Below, piece after piece: positions 34,493-44,048 of a stretch of 64,000 nucleotides of DNA. This DNA is from Thalassotalea sp. ND16A (GTDB lineage: Bacteria > Pseudomonadota > Gammaproteobacteria > Enterobacterales > Alteromonadaceae): contig NZ_JQDZ01000053.1 of NCBI RefSeq assembly GCF_000764205.1, positions 22,037-86,036 on the forward strand. The letters run 5' to 3'. Positions within the stretch are counted from its first letter, which is position 1; the number at the start of each line of letters is the position of its first letter. Under the pieces are notes generated by a model. That model was not told the DNA's origin and searched no databases. It saw nothing but the letters and a program-made list of their open reading frames with translations. Made by a program: the position numbers and the translations under genes.

Positions 34493-37400
34493 CCAAACCT
34501 CCGGCCACTAAACGAATGGGGATCAATTGATCATTTTGTTGTAATCGCTCCAGGAGCTGCTGCTGGTCTAGTTCAGCCTGTTGCAATTGCTCGCTTAAGC
34601 CTTGCTTGAACTGTTGAATTTGTTCATTACTTGCTGGACTAATACTGGCTGCCGACAGACTTTCCAGGTCAAATTGCTGGGCTGGGCTTTCAGCTAAATG
34701 CACTATCGCGCAATTATCAGCTTGGCGATTGCTGGTGTTAAACTGGCAAACATATAACTGCTGCTGCACCGTTAAGCAAATATGCGAGCATTCACTTAAT
34801 TGTAACGCCGCCGCATTTTGCGGATGTAAGCTTAAGAAAGGGATGGGCGATAGCAGTTTAAATTGACTGCCTTTTAACCCTAAATAATCATTACCGTAAA
34901 TATGAGCTGCAGCCACAAAGGTTAAGCCGGGATCTCCAATTAGCGAGTCGTTCACATTATTGGTATCGTGCTCCGTCCCCATTTGTTTTTTATCTGCGGT
35001 GTCAACGCCCTGGTTAATGGTGTTCGGAGCTGCGGGATCAAATATTTGTACAACCGGTGATTTATTGGTTAATTCAGCGCCAACTTGTTGTTGGTATTTA
35101 CTGACCGATTGATTGGAATTCCACCCCGGTGCCCAGGTAAATGGCATGGCGCTACTTCCCCCCAGACTACTTGCCGCGCTATTGTTGCTAATAGCTGCGC
35201 CTTCCATTGAGAATTTATAGGGCGAATTATTATCTATGGTGGCTTTGCTTTCATGTACCGTTTGATTGGCCATCATCGCAGTGCGGCCCGAAGCTCGATG
35301 CGTTTGCCTTGCGGTTTTTAGCAAAAATTGTTCGGCAATAAACACCGAGGTATCTGGAAATTGCGGTTCAATGCTTTGTAATACTCGCCAAAAATCGTTG
35401 CTATTGGCCGTGCCTGACCGTTGCTTTTGCTCTAGGTTTTGGATTTGAGAACTTCTGTCATTCCCTCGCTGAAGCTTATCTAGCTTGGCCTGCAACAGCC
35501 CCTGCCCTAAAATGGCATCCACCATAATTAGCATTCGCCAAGCCGGCAGTATCGGCAATTTAGGGGTAAATGCCGGATAAAAGCATTGCGCTTTGCCCTG
35601 ATAATTTACCACTAAGCCTTGCGATTCACTGAAACTTGCTGCCGGTAAAATCACATCGGCACGTTTGCTCACTGCCGTTTGGTTATGCTCAATGGCAATC
35701 ACGGTTTGCACATTAGCAAACAAGTTTTCTCTTTGTACCAGGCTTAAGTTTGCCAATTCATTTTCCGCGATCACTAAGCCATCAATTTTTTTAAACGATT
35801 CTTTGCTACTTGCCCCCGGTTGCCTATTATCGCCTTGCTCACCTAATTCCTCACCTAGCTGCTGACTCTCTGCTCTGCTCGCTAGCTGGCATACTTGTTC
35901 AAGCGTTAAGCTTTGCGAATCGAGTAAACTTGCCAAGCCCAGGCTATTGGCTTTGGCTGGTAGTATGGCTAAGTTGATATTGAGCTGGTTTTCGTGCTCT
36001 GAACTTTCGTTCAAATTCTCGCCTAAACTCTCACCTAAGTTCTCACCTAAATTCTTGCGGCTTAAGCCCTTACTCAAATTTACGATTTGTTGCAGCAGCT
36101 CGACACATTGTAAGCTGTGTCCGGAGACAATTAATGGTTGTTTTGCCACTTTTAACGCCGAGCAAACTTGCGCAACAAAGCGTAGTTGCTCAGCATTTAG
36201 TTGGGGCTGAGTTGCTGACGTTGCAGCGGCAATATTATCGCTAAGTAACCCTTGCTGTATCGATTGGGTAATTCGCACTATCTCATCGGGACTTGAATAG
36301 TTAATCCCGGTGGCCACATCATCGAGCTTGGTGGCGCTAACATCACAAATAAATAACGGTGACAAGGTTTTTCCGGCGGCGGTTCTTACCGCTTCGTCTT
36401 GCCATGTAGGAATCTTTAATTGTTTGGCGATAGCCAAGCCGGCATTGCGTACCGATTGACGCAAGGCTAAGGCAATTCGTGGTGAAGTTTGGGTGACATC
36501 TTCACCTAATATCAGCACACAATCGGCCTGTTCAATTTGTTTGATGCTTAACATCCGCTGCTGCTGCAACAATTGTTTATTCAGCGCTAGCATTTGGCTT
36601 TGTTTGGCGGTTAATCCCGAGCAGAAATTGTCACTGCCAAATAAGTGTTTTAAGGCGGCATTGGTTTCTAGCGATGCTCGCTCTGAGCCGATGGCGACAA
36701 ATCGTTGGCCTTTGTATTTGGCCAGTGAAATTTGTACGTCTTGGCTGCAAATACTCTGGTTAGGTGCTGAGGATTGCGTTTTGATGCCGAAAGATTCGGT
36801 AATTCGATCATTGGCATTGACATAACCAAAGCCAAAGCGGCCTCGGTCACACAAAAAGTAGCCATTGACTTCGTCGTTATAACGATTAACCACTCGACGC
36901 ACACTGCCATAGCGTTCGCCAACACTAATGTTGCAGCCCACCGCGCAGCCTTTACATATTGAGGGCGCGGACTGTAAATCCCATTTGCGTGAAAAATGTG
37001 CCGAGAAAGGTTTGTCGGTAAACACGCCGGTAGGACATACTTCAACCAAATTACCGGAAAACTCTGACGCCAACACGCCGTCTTGCTGGCGACCAAAACA
37101 CACCTTGTTGCGCGAACCGTAAACACCAAAGTCGGTGCCACCGGCATAATCTTTGTAATAACGAACACAGCGATAACAAGTGATACAGCGGTTCATTTCG
37201 TGGCCGATGTGCGGCCCTAAGTCTTGATTACTAAAGGTGCGTTTATCACCAGCATAGTCGCGCCGGTTATGGCCGGTCATTACCGTCATATCTTGCAGGT
37301 GACATTCACCGCCTTCGGCACATACCGGGCAATCATGCGGATGATTGGTCATCATCGCGCTGATCACCTGCTCACGAAAGTGGCTGGAATAATTATCGCC

Positions 37401-37691
37401 TAAGCCTATGTACATACCATCGGTTACCGGCGTCATACAGGCCATGGCTAAGCGACCTTGCTGCTGGGTTTCATCGTTAAACACGGTGACTGCACATTGT
37501 CGACAAGCACCGACCGAGCCCATCGAGGGATGCCAACAAAAATAGGGCAGATTTAATTTGCTCGATAACACGCCGGCTAATAAATTGTCACTGGCATCCA
37601 CTTGATAAGGGCTGCCATCAACATGAATGGTAACCAAATTCGGGTTAGCATCTGGGTTAATGTTTTTCGGCGTTTGTGCGTTATCGCTCAT
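34482..37691 (-). CDS. nuoG: NADH-quinone oxidoreductase subunit G, enlarged
   Basis: A peripheral-arm iron-sulfur subunit. At 1069 residues it is longer than E. coli NuoG (about 908). N-terminal cluster motifs are intact: CWHPSMGSVGACRQC (about 53-67, [2Fe-2S]), HDCPVCAEGGECHLQD, RCITCYRCVRYYKD and the CKGCAVGC cluster near 245. The molybdopterin-like domain follows. Insertions of low complexity occur near residues 543-567 (LGENLGESLGENLNES) and about 600-630, and a hydrophilic stretch at about 770-890 is rich in Asn and Ser. The start ATG overlaps the nuoF stop (TAATG). The insertions are visible; their function is unknown. Confidence 0.94.
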   Translation of the reverse strand: MSDNAQTPKNINPDANPNLVTIHVDGSPYQVDASDNLLAGVLSSKLNLPYFCWHPSMGSVGACRQCAVTVFNDETQQQGRLAMACMTPVTDGMYIGLGDNYSSHFREQVISAMMTNHPHDCPVCAEGGECHLQDMTVMTGHNRRDYAGDKRTFSNQDLGPHIGHEMNRCITCYRCVRYYKDYAGGTDFGVYGSRNKVCFGRQQDGVLASEFSGNLVEVCPTGVFTDKPFSAHFSRKWDLQSAPSICKGCAVGCNISVGERYGSVRRVVNRYNDEVNGYFLCDRGRFGFGYVNANDRITESFGIKTQSSAPNQSICSQDVQISLAKYKGQRFVAIGSERASLETNAALKHLFGSDNFCSGLTAKQSQMLALNKQLLQQQRMLSIKQIEQADCVLILGEDVTQTSPRIALALRQSVRNAGLAIAKQLKIPTWQDEAVRTAAGKTLSPLFICDVSATKLDDVATGINYSSPDEIVRITQSIQQGLLSDNIAAATSATQPQLNAEQLRFVAQVCSALKVAKQPLIVSGHSLQCVELLQQIVNLSKGLSRKNLGENLGESLGENLNESSEHENQLNINLAILPAKANSLGLASLLDSQSLTLEQVCQLASRAESQQLGEELGEQGDNRQPGASSKESFKKIDGLVIAENELANLSLVQRENLFANVQTVIAIEHNQTAVSKRADVILPAASFSESQGLVVNYQGKAQCFYPAFTPKLPILPAWRMLIMVDAILGQGLLQAKLDKLQRGNDRSSQIQNLEQKQRSGTANSNDFWRVLQSIEPQFPDTSVFIAEQFLLKTARQTHRASGRTAMMANQTVHESKATIDNNSPYKFSMEGAAISNNSAASSLGGSSAMPFTWAPGWNSNQSVSKYQQQVGAELTNKSPVVQIFDPAAPNTINQGVDTADKKQMGTEHDTNNVNDSLIGDPGLTFVAAAHIYGNDYLGLKGSQFKLLSPIPFLSLHPQNAAALQLSECSHICLTVQQQLYVCQFNTSNRQADNCAIVHLAESPAQQFDLESLSAASISPASNEQIQQFKQGLSEQLQQAELDQQQLLERLQQNDQLIPIRLVAGGLDDL

Positions 37692-39046
37692 TAGTTACCT
37701 CCCTGCACTTGTTTGGTTTTTGCACTGCCCTGATGGATTGGGCAACAGCCTTGCTCGATGTGCTCGATATAGTCATCATGAAAATATTTTAGTGAACTTC
37801 TTAACGGCTCAACGGCACCGGGCGCCAGCGCACAATGGGTTTTGCCTATCCACATAAAGTCACACAGCTGGTGCAAACTGTCGATGTCAGCCAAGGTGCC
37901 CTGGCCATGTTCAATGCGAGTCAATATTTCGACTACCCAAGGTGTACCATCACGACAAGGGGTGCAATAGCCACAAGATTCCTGAGCAAAAAACTGCAAT
38001 AAATTAAGCACCATGCCGACCGGGCAATTGTGATCATCGAGGACGATTATGCCAGCAGTGCCTAAGCGACTCCCGGCTTTGGCAATGTTGTCGTAATCCA
38101 TAGGCACATCAAGATGTTGCTCGGTTAAAAAATCGGTAGACGCACCACCGGGCAACAAGCCGCGAAGTTTTAAGCCATCTTGCAAACCACCGGCTTTGCC
38201 GTATAGCACTTCCCGTATGGTTTTGCCCATTGGCATTTCCCACAGCCCGGGGGTTTTCACCCGGCCACTGGCACCGTATATTTTTGTGCCTGGGTCTGAA
38301 TTTGGTGACAGTGCCTTAAACCACTCACCGCCATGTTTAAAAATGTGCGGCAGGTTTGATAAGGTTTCGACATTATTGACGATAGTGGGTTTGCCAAATA
38401 AACCACTGACTTGTGGAAAAGGTGGTTTCGCCCTGGGGTTGGCACGCTTGCCTTCCAGAGCATTGATTAATGCGGTCTCTTCACCACAGATATAGCGGCC
38501 AGCACTGGTATGTAAGTATAAATCTAACTGATAACCACTGCCTTGGATGTTACTGCCCAACCAGTTCGCCTGATAAGCCTGATCAATGGCGGCTTGCAAA
38601 CGCTGCGCCGCCAGAAAGTATTCACCGCGTAAGAAAATATAGGCTTTGTTGGCGCCTATGGTATAGGCGCCAATAATCATTGACTCCACCAGCTGATGGG
38701 GGATACCTTCGAGCAATAACCGGTCTTTAAAGGTGCCGGGCTCCATTTCATCGGCGTTACACACCAGGTATTTATTGTCAGGTGCTGCACTGTTATTCGG
38801 GCCGTCGTCTGCGCTAAACATCGGCACAAAGCTCCACTTCATGCCGGTAGGGAAGCCCGCACCACCGCGGCCTTTTAAACCCGAGTCTTGCACCACTTCA
38901 AGACACTGCTGTGGGCTCATCTCACACACGGCTTTTTTCGCACCGACATAACCGCCGGCGGCGATATAACCACGAATATCTAAGGGTTCGGCGATATTGA
39001 CCAAAGCGGTTAACGGCATGCTGGGGTCGTTGACAAAACTACTCAT
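37691..39046 (-). CDS. nuoF: NADH-quinone oxidoreductase subunit F (NADH/FMN, [4Fe-4S])
   Basis: A 451-residue subunit that oxidises NADH through FMN. Motifs: GLKGRGGAGFPTGMKW, YLVCNADEMEPGTFKDR, the GEETALINALEG region and the N3 cluster ESCGYCTPCRDG with HCALAPGAVEPL. I use the ATG at 39046 (MSSFVNDP), which has GGAG upstream and overlaps the nuoE stop by 8 bp; an upstream Met at 39085 would lie deep in nuoE. Confidence 0.96.
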   Translation of the reverse strand: MSSFVNDPSMPLTALVNIAEPLDIRGYIAAGGYVGAKKAVCEMSPQQCLEVVQDSGLKGRGGAGFPTGMKWSFVPMFSADDGPNNSAAPDNKYLVCNADEMEPGTFKDRLLLEGIPHQLVESMIIGAYTIGANKAYIFLRGEYFLAAQRLQAAIDQAYQANWLGSNIQGSGYQLDLYLHTSAGRYICGEETALINALEGKRANPRAKPPFPQVSGLFGKPTIVNNVETLSNLPHIFKHGGEWFKALSPNSDPGTKIYGASGRVKTPGLWEMPMGKTIREVLYGKAGGLQDGLKLRGLLPGGASTDFLTEQHLDVPMDYDNIAKAGSRLGTAGIIVLDDHNCPVGMVLNLLQFFAQESCGYCTPCRDGTPWVVEILTRIEHGQGTLADIDSLHQLCDFMWIGKTHCALAPGAVEPLRSSLKYFHDDYIEHIEQGCCPIHQGSAKTKQVQGGN

Positions 39047-39722
39047 TTTCGTCTCCGCTAACAGCTTTTGAATTAGTGCTGGCAACGGTTGTAGCTGAAG
39101 GCTCTTTAGTAGCTGAAGGCACTGTATTAGCTGAAGGCTCAGCTTTGCTGCGCAGCTGTTGCAGTAATTGCTTTATCTTATCAACATCAAGGTTGTAATA
39201 ATGTTGCTCAGCAACCATCAACACCGGCCCTTTGTCACAGCCTCCAAGGCAAGCATTGGTGAGTAAGGTAAATAAACCGTCGCTACTCGTTTGCCCATAA
39301 TCTATAGCCAACTCGGCTTTCAGGATGTCGCTGATGTTGTCATAACCGGTTAAATAGCAGCTAATTGAGTTGCACACATGGATCACATATTTGCCCACGG
39401 GCTGGCGATAAATCAAATTGTAAAAGGTGGCGACGCCTTCGAGTTGAGCAACGCCCATTTGCAAAAAATCGGCAATGGCGTATAAGCTGTCATCGCTGAT
39501 CCAACCGCGATTTTTTTGCACTATTTTTAACGCTTCAATACCGGCGGCTTCACGGTATTCTAAGATCGTGGTTTCATGTTCAATTTCCGCAATTTCAGCC
39601 TTGGTTAAATGGCTTTTATAATCCACTTGCTGAACCTCGATTAACTCAGCGGAGCCGTTTGATGCTGTGTGTTTAGCCGTTGCTTGTTTAAACGAAAGTA
39701 ATGTCATATTTTCAGTTTCCAT
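39039..39722 (-). CDS. nuoE: NADH-quinone oxidoreductase subunit E with extended tail
   Basis: A 227-residue [2Fe-2S] subunit (E. coli 166). Cluster ligands are in CNSISCYLTG and CLGGCDKGPVLMV. The N-terminus has about 30 extra residues, and the C-terminus a low-complexity Ser/Thr/Ala tail (EPSANTVPSATKEPSATTV) that is absent from typical NuoE. AAGGGG precedes the ATG. It follows nuoCD by 28 bp. Confidence 0.95.
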   Translation of the reverse strand: METENMTLLSFKQATAKHTASNGSAELIEVQQVDYKSHLTKAEIAEIEHETTILEYREAAGIEALKIVQKNRGWISDDSLYAIADFLQMGVAQLEGVATFYNLIYRQPVGKYVIHVCNSISCYLTGYDNISDILKAELAIDYGQTSSDGLFTLLTNACLGGCDKGPVLMVAEQHYYNLDVDKIKQLLQQLRSKAEPSANTVPSATKEPSATTVASTNSKAVSGDENE

Positions 39723-39750
39723 AAAGCCCCTTTTTCAATTTCATCTGCCC

Positions 39751-41538
39751 CTACCTGTCCACATCGGCCATGACGTAATCGATGCTGCCTAACGTCGCGA
39801 TTAAATCTGCCACCATTTGCCCTTGTGAGATCAACGGGATCATTTGCAAATGGGGGAATGACGGCGTGCGAATGCGGGTGCGATAACTCATTGTGTTGCC
39901 ATCACTCACTAAGTGATAAGCCATAATGCCCTTGGTCGCCTCCACGCTCACCGAAACTTCTCCGGCAGGGATCACCGGGCCCCAGGAGACGTTGACAAAA
40001 TGCGGGATCAAGCTGTCGATATCTTGCATGGTGCGCGATTTATCGGGCGGTGTGGTTTGTGGGTGATCGGCTTTGTATTGTCCCGACGGCATATTATTTA
40101 AGCATTGCTCAATGATGCGAATGCTTTGTCGCATTTCTTCAACCCGCACCATGCAGCGATCGTAGCAATCACCTTTGTGGCCAACCGGCACTTCAAAATC
40201 AAATTGGTCGTAACCGCCATAGGGGCGTTGTTTGCGTAAATCCCAGGAGTAACCAGTCGCGCGTAGGCCCGGGCCGGTTACGCCCCACTCAATTGCCTCT
40301 TTGGTGTTGTACGCACCAACATCCACAGTACGGCGTTTTAACAGCTCATTTTGCATCACCATTTTTTCATATTGATCGAGGCGTTTCGGCAGGTAATTAA
40401 CGTAATCACGCACCAAGGTGTGCCAACCTCTGGGTAAGTCGGCAGCAACGCCGCCAATACGAAAATAACTTGGGTGCATGCGCGCGCCGGTAAATGCTTC
40501 GATGATGGCAAACAGTTTTTCTCGGTCAACAAACATATAAAATATCGGCGACATGGCGCCAATATCCTGGGCAAATGTACCGTAGAACAGTAAATGCGAC
40601 AAAATCCGGAACATCTCTGCGGTCATAATTCGGATCACTTTTGCCCGATCCGGTACGGTTATGCCAGCAAGTTGCTCCACCGCCATCACATAGGGGAAGT
40701 TATTCATTACGCCGCCAAGATAATCAATACGGTCGGTATAAGGAATATAGCTGTGCCAGGATTGGCGCTCGCCCATTTTTTCAGCGCCGCGATGGTGATA
40801 ACCAATGTCGGGCACCGAATCGACTATCTCTTCTCCTTCCATTTGCAACACAATGCGAAATGCACCATGCACACTGGGGTGATTTGGCCCAAGATTTAAG
40901 AAGGTAAAATCACTGGTTTTGCTATTACGTTTCATCCCCCAGTCGTCGGGGTTAAATTTTAACGCTTCTTGCTCAATGTCTTGCTGGTCATCGGGTAAAG
41001 TAAATGGGTCCATTTCGGTAGCACGTGCGGGGTGGTCTTTTAACAACGGGTGACCAATCCAGGTGAGCGGCATTAAAATGCGTACCAGGTGCGGATGATT
41101 ATCGAAGTGAATGCCAAACATGTCCCACACTTCGCGCTCATACCAATTGGCGCTTGGCCAGATATTACTGACACTGTCGAGGGCTTTATCATTGGTGGTT
41201 AACGCCACTTTAATGCGCACATCCCGGTTGCGGGCATAAGAGCGTAAATGATAAACCACAGTAAAATCTTTTACCTGTGGCGCCAGTTTTTGCTGCCGTA
41301 AGCGCTCGTCGATGGCGGTCAAATCGAAACAAAAATCAAAGCCATCATCGAGTTGCTCTGCCAATAGATACATTAATTGCGACAAGTGCGCTTTATCTAT
41401 CCAATAGGTTTCAATGCTGTCGATTAAGTATTGCGTCTGCAGCTGTAAATCCGCATTAATGCTGGCCACTTCCTCACTCAGCGGTAACCTTGCCTGCTCT
41501 TGCCAATCTGTTGATTTTGCTAAAAATGACTCATTCAT
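39751..41538 (-). CDS. nuoCD: NADH-quinone oxidoreductase fused subunit C/D
   Basis: A 595-residue fusion as in E. coli and many gammaproteobacteria. The C part (about 1-190) contains the region [20 protein letters not shown]. The D part begins near residue 205 ([21 protein letters not shown]), with [23 protein letters not shown] lining the quinone site and the family end [22 protein letters not shown]. Its ATG overlaps the nuoB stop by one base. Confidence 0.97.
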   Translation of the reverse strand: MNESFLAKSTDWQEQARLPLSEEVASINADLQLQTQYLIDSIETYWIDKAHLSQLMYLLAEQLDDGFDFCFDLTAIDERLRQQKLAPQVKDFTVVYHLRSYARNRDVRIKVALTTNDKALDSVSNIWPSANWYEREVWDMFGIHFDNHPHLVRILMPLTWIGHPLLKDHPARATEMDPFTLPDDQQDIEQEALKFNPDDWGMKRNSKTSDFTFLNLGPNHPSVHGAFRIVLQMEGEEIVDSVPDIGYHHRGAEKMGERQSWHSYIPYTDRIDYLGGVMNNFPYVMAVEQLAGITVPDRAKVIRIMTAEMFRILSHLLFYGTFAQDIGAMSPIFYMFVDREKLFAIIEAFTGARMHPSYFRIGGVAADLPRGWHTLVRDYVNYLPKRLDQYEKMVMQNELLKRRTVDVGAYNTKEAIEWGVTGPGLRATGYSWDLRKQRPYGGYDQFDFEVPVGHKGDCYDRCMVRVEEMRQSIRIIEQCLNNMPSGQYKADHPQTTPPDKSRTMQDIDSLIPHFVNVSWGPVIPAGEVSVSVEATKGIMAYHLVSDGNTMSYRTRIRTPSFPHLQMIPLISQGQMVADLIATLGSIDYVMADVDR

Positions 41539-42176
41539 TAAATACTGTCCGGCTCATCTAGATGGGAAACTTCAATCCGACTTTGCTGCTTAATATCACG
41601 CAACGAGGGTTTGGCAATTTCAGTACAACCTTGCTCCCCCATGACCCAGCTCAGCGGCCGCGGCTGATTGGCAATTTTGGTTTGCAGCAATAACAAGCCC
41701 TCCAACAGCGCTTCTGGCCGTGGGGGACAACCGGGTACATAAACGTCTACCGGGATAAATTTATCGACCCCCTGGACCACAGAATAAATGTCATACATGC
41801 CGCCAGAATTGGCGCACGAGCCCATCGAAATTATCCAGCGCGGTTCCATCAATTGATCATATAAATGCCGGATCACCGGCGCCATTTTGCGAAAGCAGGT
41901 GCCGGAGATCACCATTAAATCGGCTTGCCGTGGTGTCGCACGGATCACCTCGGCGCCAAAGCGGGCGATGTCATGGCGAGAAGTAAAACCAGTCGCCATT
42001 TCCACATAGCAACAGGACAAACCAAAATTAAACGGCCAAATTGAATTTTTACGGCCCCAGCTGATCATGTCATCGAGTTTGGCAAACATCACATTGCGCT
42101 TTAAATCTTGCTCTGAAATGTTGCGCGAATCGAGCATCTGCTTGTCAATGGCGGCTTTAGTCAATGACCATTCCAT
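41538..42176 (-). CDS. nuoB: NADH-quinone oxidoreductase subunit B ([4Fe-4S] N2)
   Basis: Carries cluster N2, the last cluster before quinone. Ligands in [17 protein letters not shown] and [14 protein letters not shown] are intact. I start at the ATG 42176 ([11 protein letters not shown]), immediately after the nuoA stop, with AGGCAGGGC upstream. The product is 212 residues, near the E. coli length of 220; the longer frame to 42266 lies within nuoA. Confidence 0.96.
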   Translation of the reverse strand: MEWSLTKAAIDKQMLDSRNISEQDLKRNVMFAKLDDMISWGRKNSIWPFNFGLSCCYVEMATGFTSRHDIARFGAEVIRATPRQADLMVISGTCFRKMAPVIRHLYDQLMEPRWIISMGSCANSGGMYDIYSVVQGVDKFIPVDVYVPGCPPRPEALLEGLLLLQTKIANQPRPLSWVMGEQGCTEIAKPSLRDIKQQSRIEVSHLDEPDSI

Positions 42177-42177
42177 A

Positions 42178-42777
42178 TTAATGCCCTGCCTTATTGGTTT
42201 GTGGTTGTTGATTTCGGGGTTGTTGATGGTCGTTGTTATGCGCACCAGCATTTGCTTGCGCAGCACTAATTCTTAACTGCTCTCTGGCCGGCAAGTGCTT
42301 GTGCTTTAATTGCAATGCGCCAATGCGCCATACATAAATGAGTGCCACCAGTAAAATGCCGATAAAGATGCTCGCTTCAATAAAACCGGCAATGCCAACG
42401 TCATCAAAGGCGATAACCCAGGCAAATAAGAAGATGGTTTCTAAATCGAAAATCACAAAGAAAATGGCGTATAAGAAAAAATGGTTGGTGAAGCGGCTTT
42501 TCGGCGCATCTGCGGCAACGATGCCAGATTCGTACGGAGTATGGGTGTGGCGGCGCCGGGTTTTTGGGCCAAGCGCATAAGACAGGCCCAGCATGATGGC
42601 CAATAACACCATTAACAGGACAAAATAGACGGCAATAGGCCAAAGTTGTTCAATTAATTGTTGAGTATTGCTTGGTTCACCAGCAAGTGGATTAACCGCT
42701 GTTGCTGCTAATTCGACTGATGCTACTGATTTTGCAGATGATACTGCCTGCCAAAAAGACAAAACGATCGCGCTCAC
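42178..42777 (-). CDS. nuoA: NADH-quinone oxidoreductase subunit A with long tail
   Basis: First gene of the operon. Three membrane helices with the conserved YESG, [30 protein letters not shown] segment. I prefer the GTG at 42777 because GGGGG lies 6 nt upstream; TTG at 42789 is an alternative. The product of about 199 residues exceeds the usual 120-147 because of an N-terminal signal-like stretch and a polar C-terminal tail rich in His, Asn and Gln (after about residue 165). Confidence 0.93.
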   Translation of the reverse strand: MSAIVLSFWQAVSSAKSVASVELAATAVNPLAGEPSNTQQLIEQLWPIAVYFVLLMVLLAIMLGLSYALGPKTRRRHTHTPYESGIVAADAPKSRFTNHFFLYAIFFVIFDLETIFLFAWVIAFDDVGIAGFIEASIFIGILLVALIYVWRIGALQLKHKHLPAREQLRISAAQANAGAHNNDHQQPRNQQPQTNKAGH

Positions 42778-42892
42778 GCAAACCCCCAAAGTTCACGATA
42801 GACATCAATGCGTAGCCTTTGAGCCTTACATTCTTATCGACTTCTCTGAACTCAAATAAGAGCACACTCAGAGAGGAAATTATTATTATTTA

Positions 42893-42931
42893 GCGTTAAT
42901 TTTGACCCCTCTTGGGAGCAATAATTAACGC
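42893..42931. promoter_or_regulatory. Inverted repeat between parE and nuoA
   Basis: GCGTTAATT (42893-42901) and AATTAACGC (42923-42931) are perfectly complementary, and the loop contains a second short CCC/GGG stem. It lies about 115 bp upstream of nuoA. It could terminate the parDE transcript or act as an operator or attenuator of nuo. Confidence 0.45.
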
Positions 42932-43064
42932 TTCTGTATATATCATAGTCAATATTTTAAAAAAGGGAAAAAATTGTTTTGATTCAATAGTTAATCTCGG
43001 CAAAAATGGCGACCTATTGGAGTCAATAAATTTAGTATTATTACTTTACCGCGAATAATAATCG

Positions 43065-43367
43065 TTATTTTGAGAGGTTTTTAAATGGTTCTTGTTTGTG
43101 GTGTAAAATTCTTATGATTTCTATATTATTCTGACTAATTCTATAATAGATCAAATGCCTTTCAGCATTAACGGCTCTCAATCCAGGTAGAATATGATTT
43201 TTCGTACTGCCAATTTTAGGAGATTGAGAAAGTTTTAAAATTCGCTGATGAATTAAGTCCAAATAATTATCTGCTATAGATTTTTTAAAATTGAGTTGGC
43301 TGTAAGCATAAATCAAGATTAAATCTTCTTGAGCTTGCGGAGATATTAATAGAGTTAATGCTTTCAT
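43065..43367 (-). CDS. parE: RelE/ParE-type toxin
   Basis: A 100-residue toxin of the ParE/RelE fold: SPQAQEDLILIYAYSQLNF at the N-terminus, a helical hairpin, then ILPGLRAVNAERHLIYYRISQNNIEIIRILHHKQ, the canonical central sheet. ParE family toxins poison DNA gyrase; RelE relatives cleave mRNA. The group match favours ParE. I start at the ATG 43367, since AAGGA lies about 9 nt upstream, whereas TTG at 43376 touches that site. It follows the antitoxin by 38 bp. Confidence 0.88.
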   Translation of the reverse strand: MKALTLLISPQAQEDLILIYAYSQLNFKKSIADNYLDLIHQRILKLSQSPKIGSTKNHILPGLRAVNAERHLIYYRISQNNIEIIRILHHKQEPFKNLSK

Positions 43368-43405
43368 TGTTACCAATCCTTGGTTTTGAAAGTTTTCGAG
43401 AGATC

Positions 43406-43663
43406 CTACTTTTTAATTTTAGAAAAGAACTGCTCTAATTCAACTGAATCTTTAATTGTTATGCCCTTATCACTATCCAATTGATCAATACCACTTTGTA
43501 GTTGTTCCCGTAATTGTCGTAATTTAATTTCATTTATCCAATCTTCATGCAAATACATGAACCTAAGTGCTTCTCTAATCACTTCACTGGCATTGTTATA
43601 TAAGCCACCTTTTACTTTGTCTTTCACTCTGTTTTCGAGTTCAGGGGTAAGAGAAATATGCAT
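43406..43663 (-). CDS. parD: ParD-type antitoxin
   Basis: An 85-residue protein. The N-terminal ribbon-helix-helix (MHISLTPELENRVKDKVKGG, YNNASEVIREALR) binds DNA, and the acidic C-terminal tail should wrap the toxin. The order antitoxin then toxin on one strand is standard. The operon likely autoregulates through the promoter at 43700-43728. It sits just upstream of nuoA, away from other mobile genes. Confidence 0.9.
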   Translation of the reverse strand: MHISLTPELENRVKDKVKGGLYNNASEVIREALRFMYLHEDWINEIKLRQLREQLQSGIDQLDSDKGITIKDSVELEQFFSKIKK

Positions 43664-43699
43664 AAAATCACCAGGTAAACTAACAAATATCTATGTTGA

Positions 43700-43728
43700 A
43701 TTCTGGCATCAACTACAAAGATTGTCAA
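43700..43728 (-). promoter_or_regulatory. Sigma-70 promoter of parDE
   Basis: On the minus strand a consensus TTGACA (43723-43728) and CAGAAT (43700-43705) are spaced by 17 bp. The -10 lies 37 bp before the parD ATG. Confidence 0.6.
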
Positions 43729-43802
43729 AGTTTGATGGAGATTGTATTCATTGATTTAAGACTTTCCTTCCTTAGCTACTCTTCAGGCTCAGCAATATAG
43801 CT

Positions 43803-43840
43803 AAGCTGAACTCGGGGTAGGAACATCCCAAGTGCAGCTT
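43803..43840. terminator. Possible hairpin after the 57-residue gene
   Basis: AAGCTG/CAGCTT with inner ACT/AGT and GGG/CCC pairs forms a long imperfect hairpin just past the stop at 43853. The T-tract is poor, so terminator function is uncertain. Confidence 0.35.
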
Positions 43841-43852
43841 AATTACGGGCAT

Positions 43853-44026
43853 TTACAGTAACTCTCTAACGATTGCCGCGATTAACAGTACAAACACTAA
43901 GACCACCAGTATTTTCGAATATTGCTGTTGATCTTTTTGCTCGAGCGGTTTGCCGTACCGTTCACCGAAGAAAACCATCAACCCGACACCGCCAAATACC
44001 GCGGCGAGAATAATTAATAACGCCAT
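43853..44026 (-). CDS. Small two-helix membrane protein (57 aa)
   Basis: The ORF from the ATG at 44026 has a strong ribosome site (AAGGAT, 6-7 nt upstream). The product starts MALLIILAAVFGGVGLMVFFG, has a charged middle (ERYGKPLEQKDQQQY) and a second hydrophobic helix (ILVVLVFVLLIAAIVREL). The gene starts 22 bp after the Lon-like protease stop on the same strand, so the two are probably co-transcribed. Function unknown; I do not recognise the family with confidence. Confidence 0.75.
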   Translation of the reverse strand: MALLIILAAVFGGVGLMVFFGERYGKPLEQKDQQQYSKILVVLVFVLLIAAIVRELL

Positions 44027-44048
44027 AGCCTATCCTTATTTAACAACA

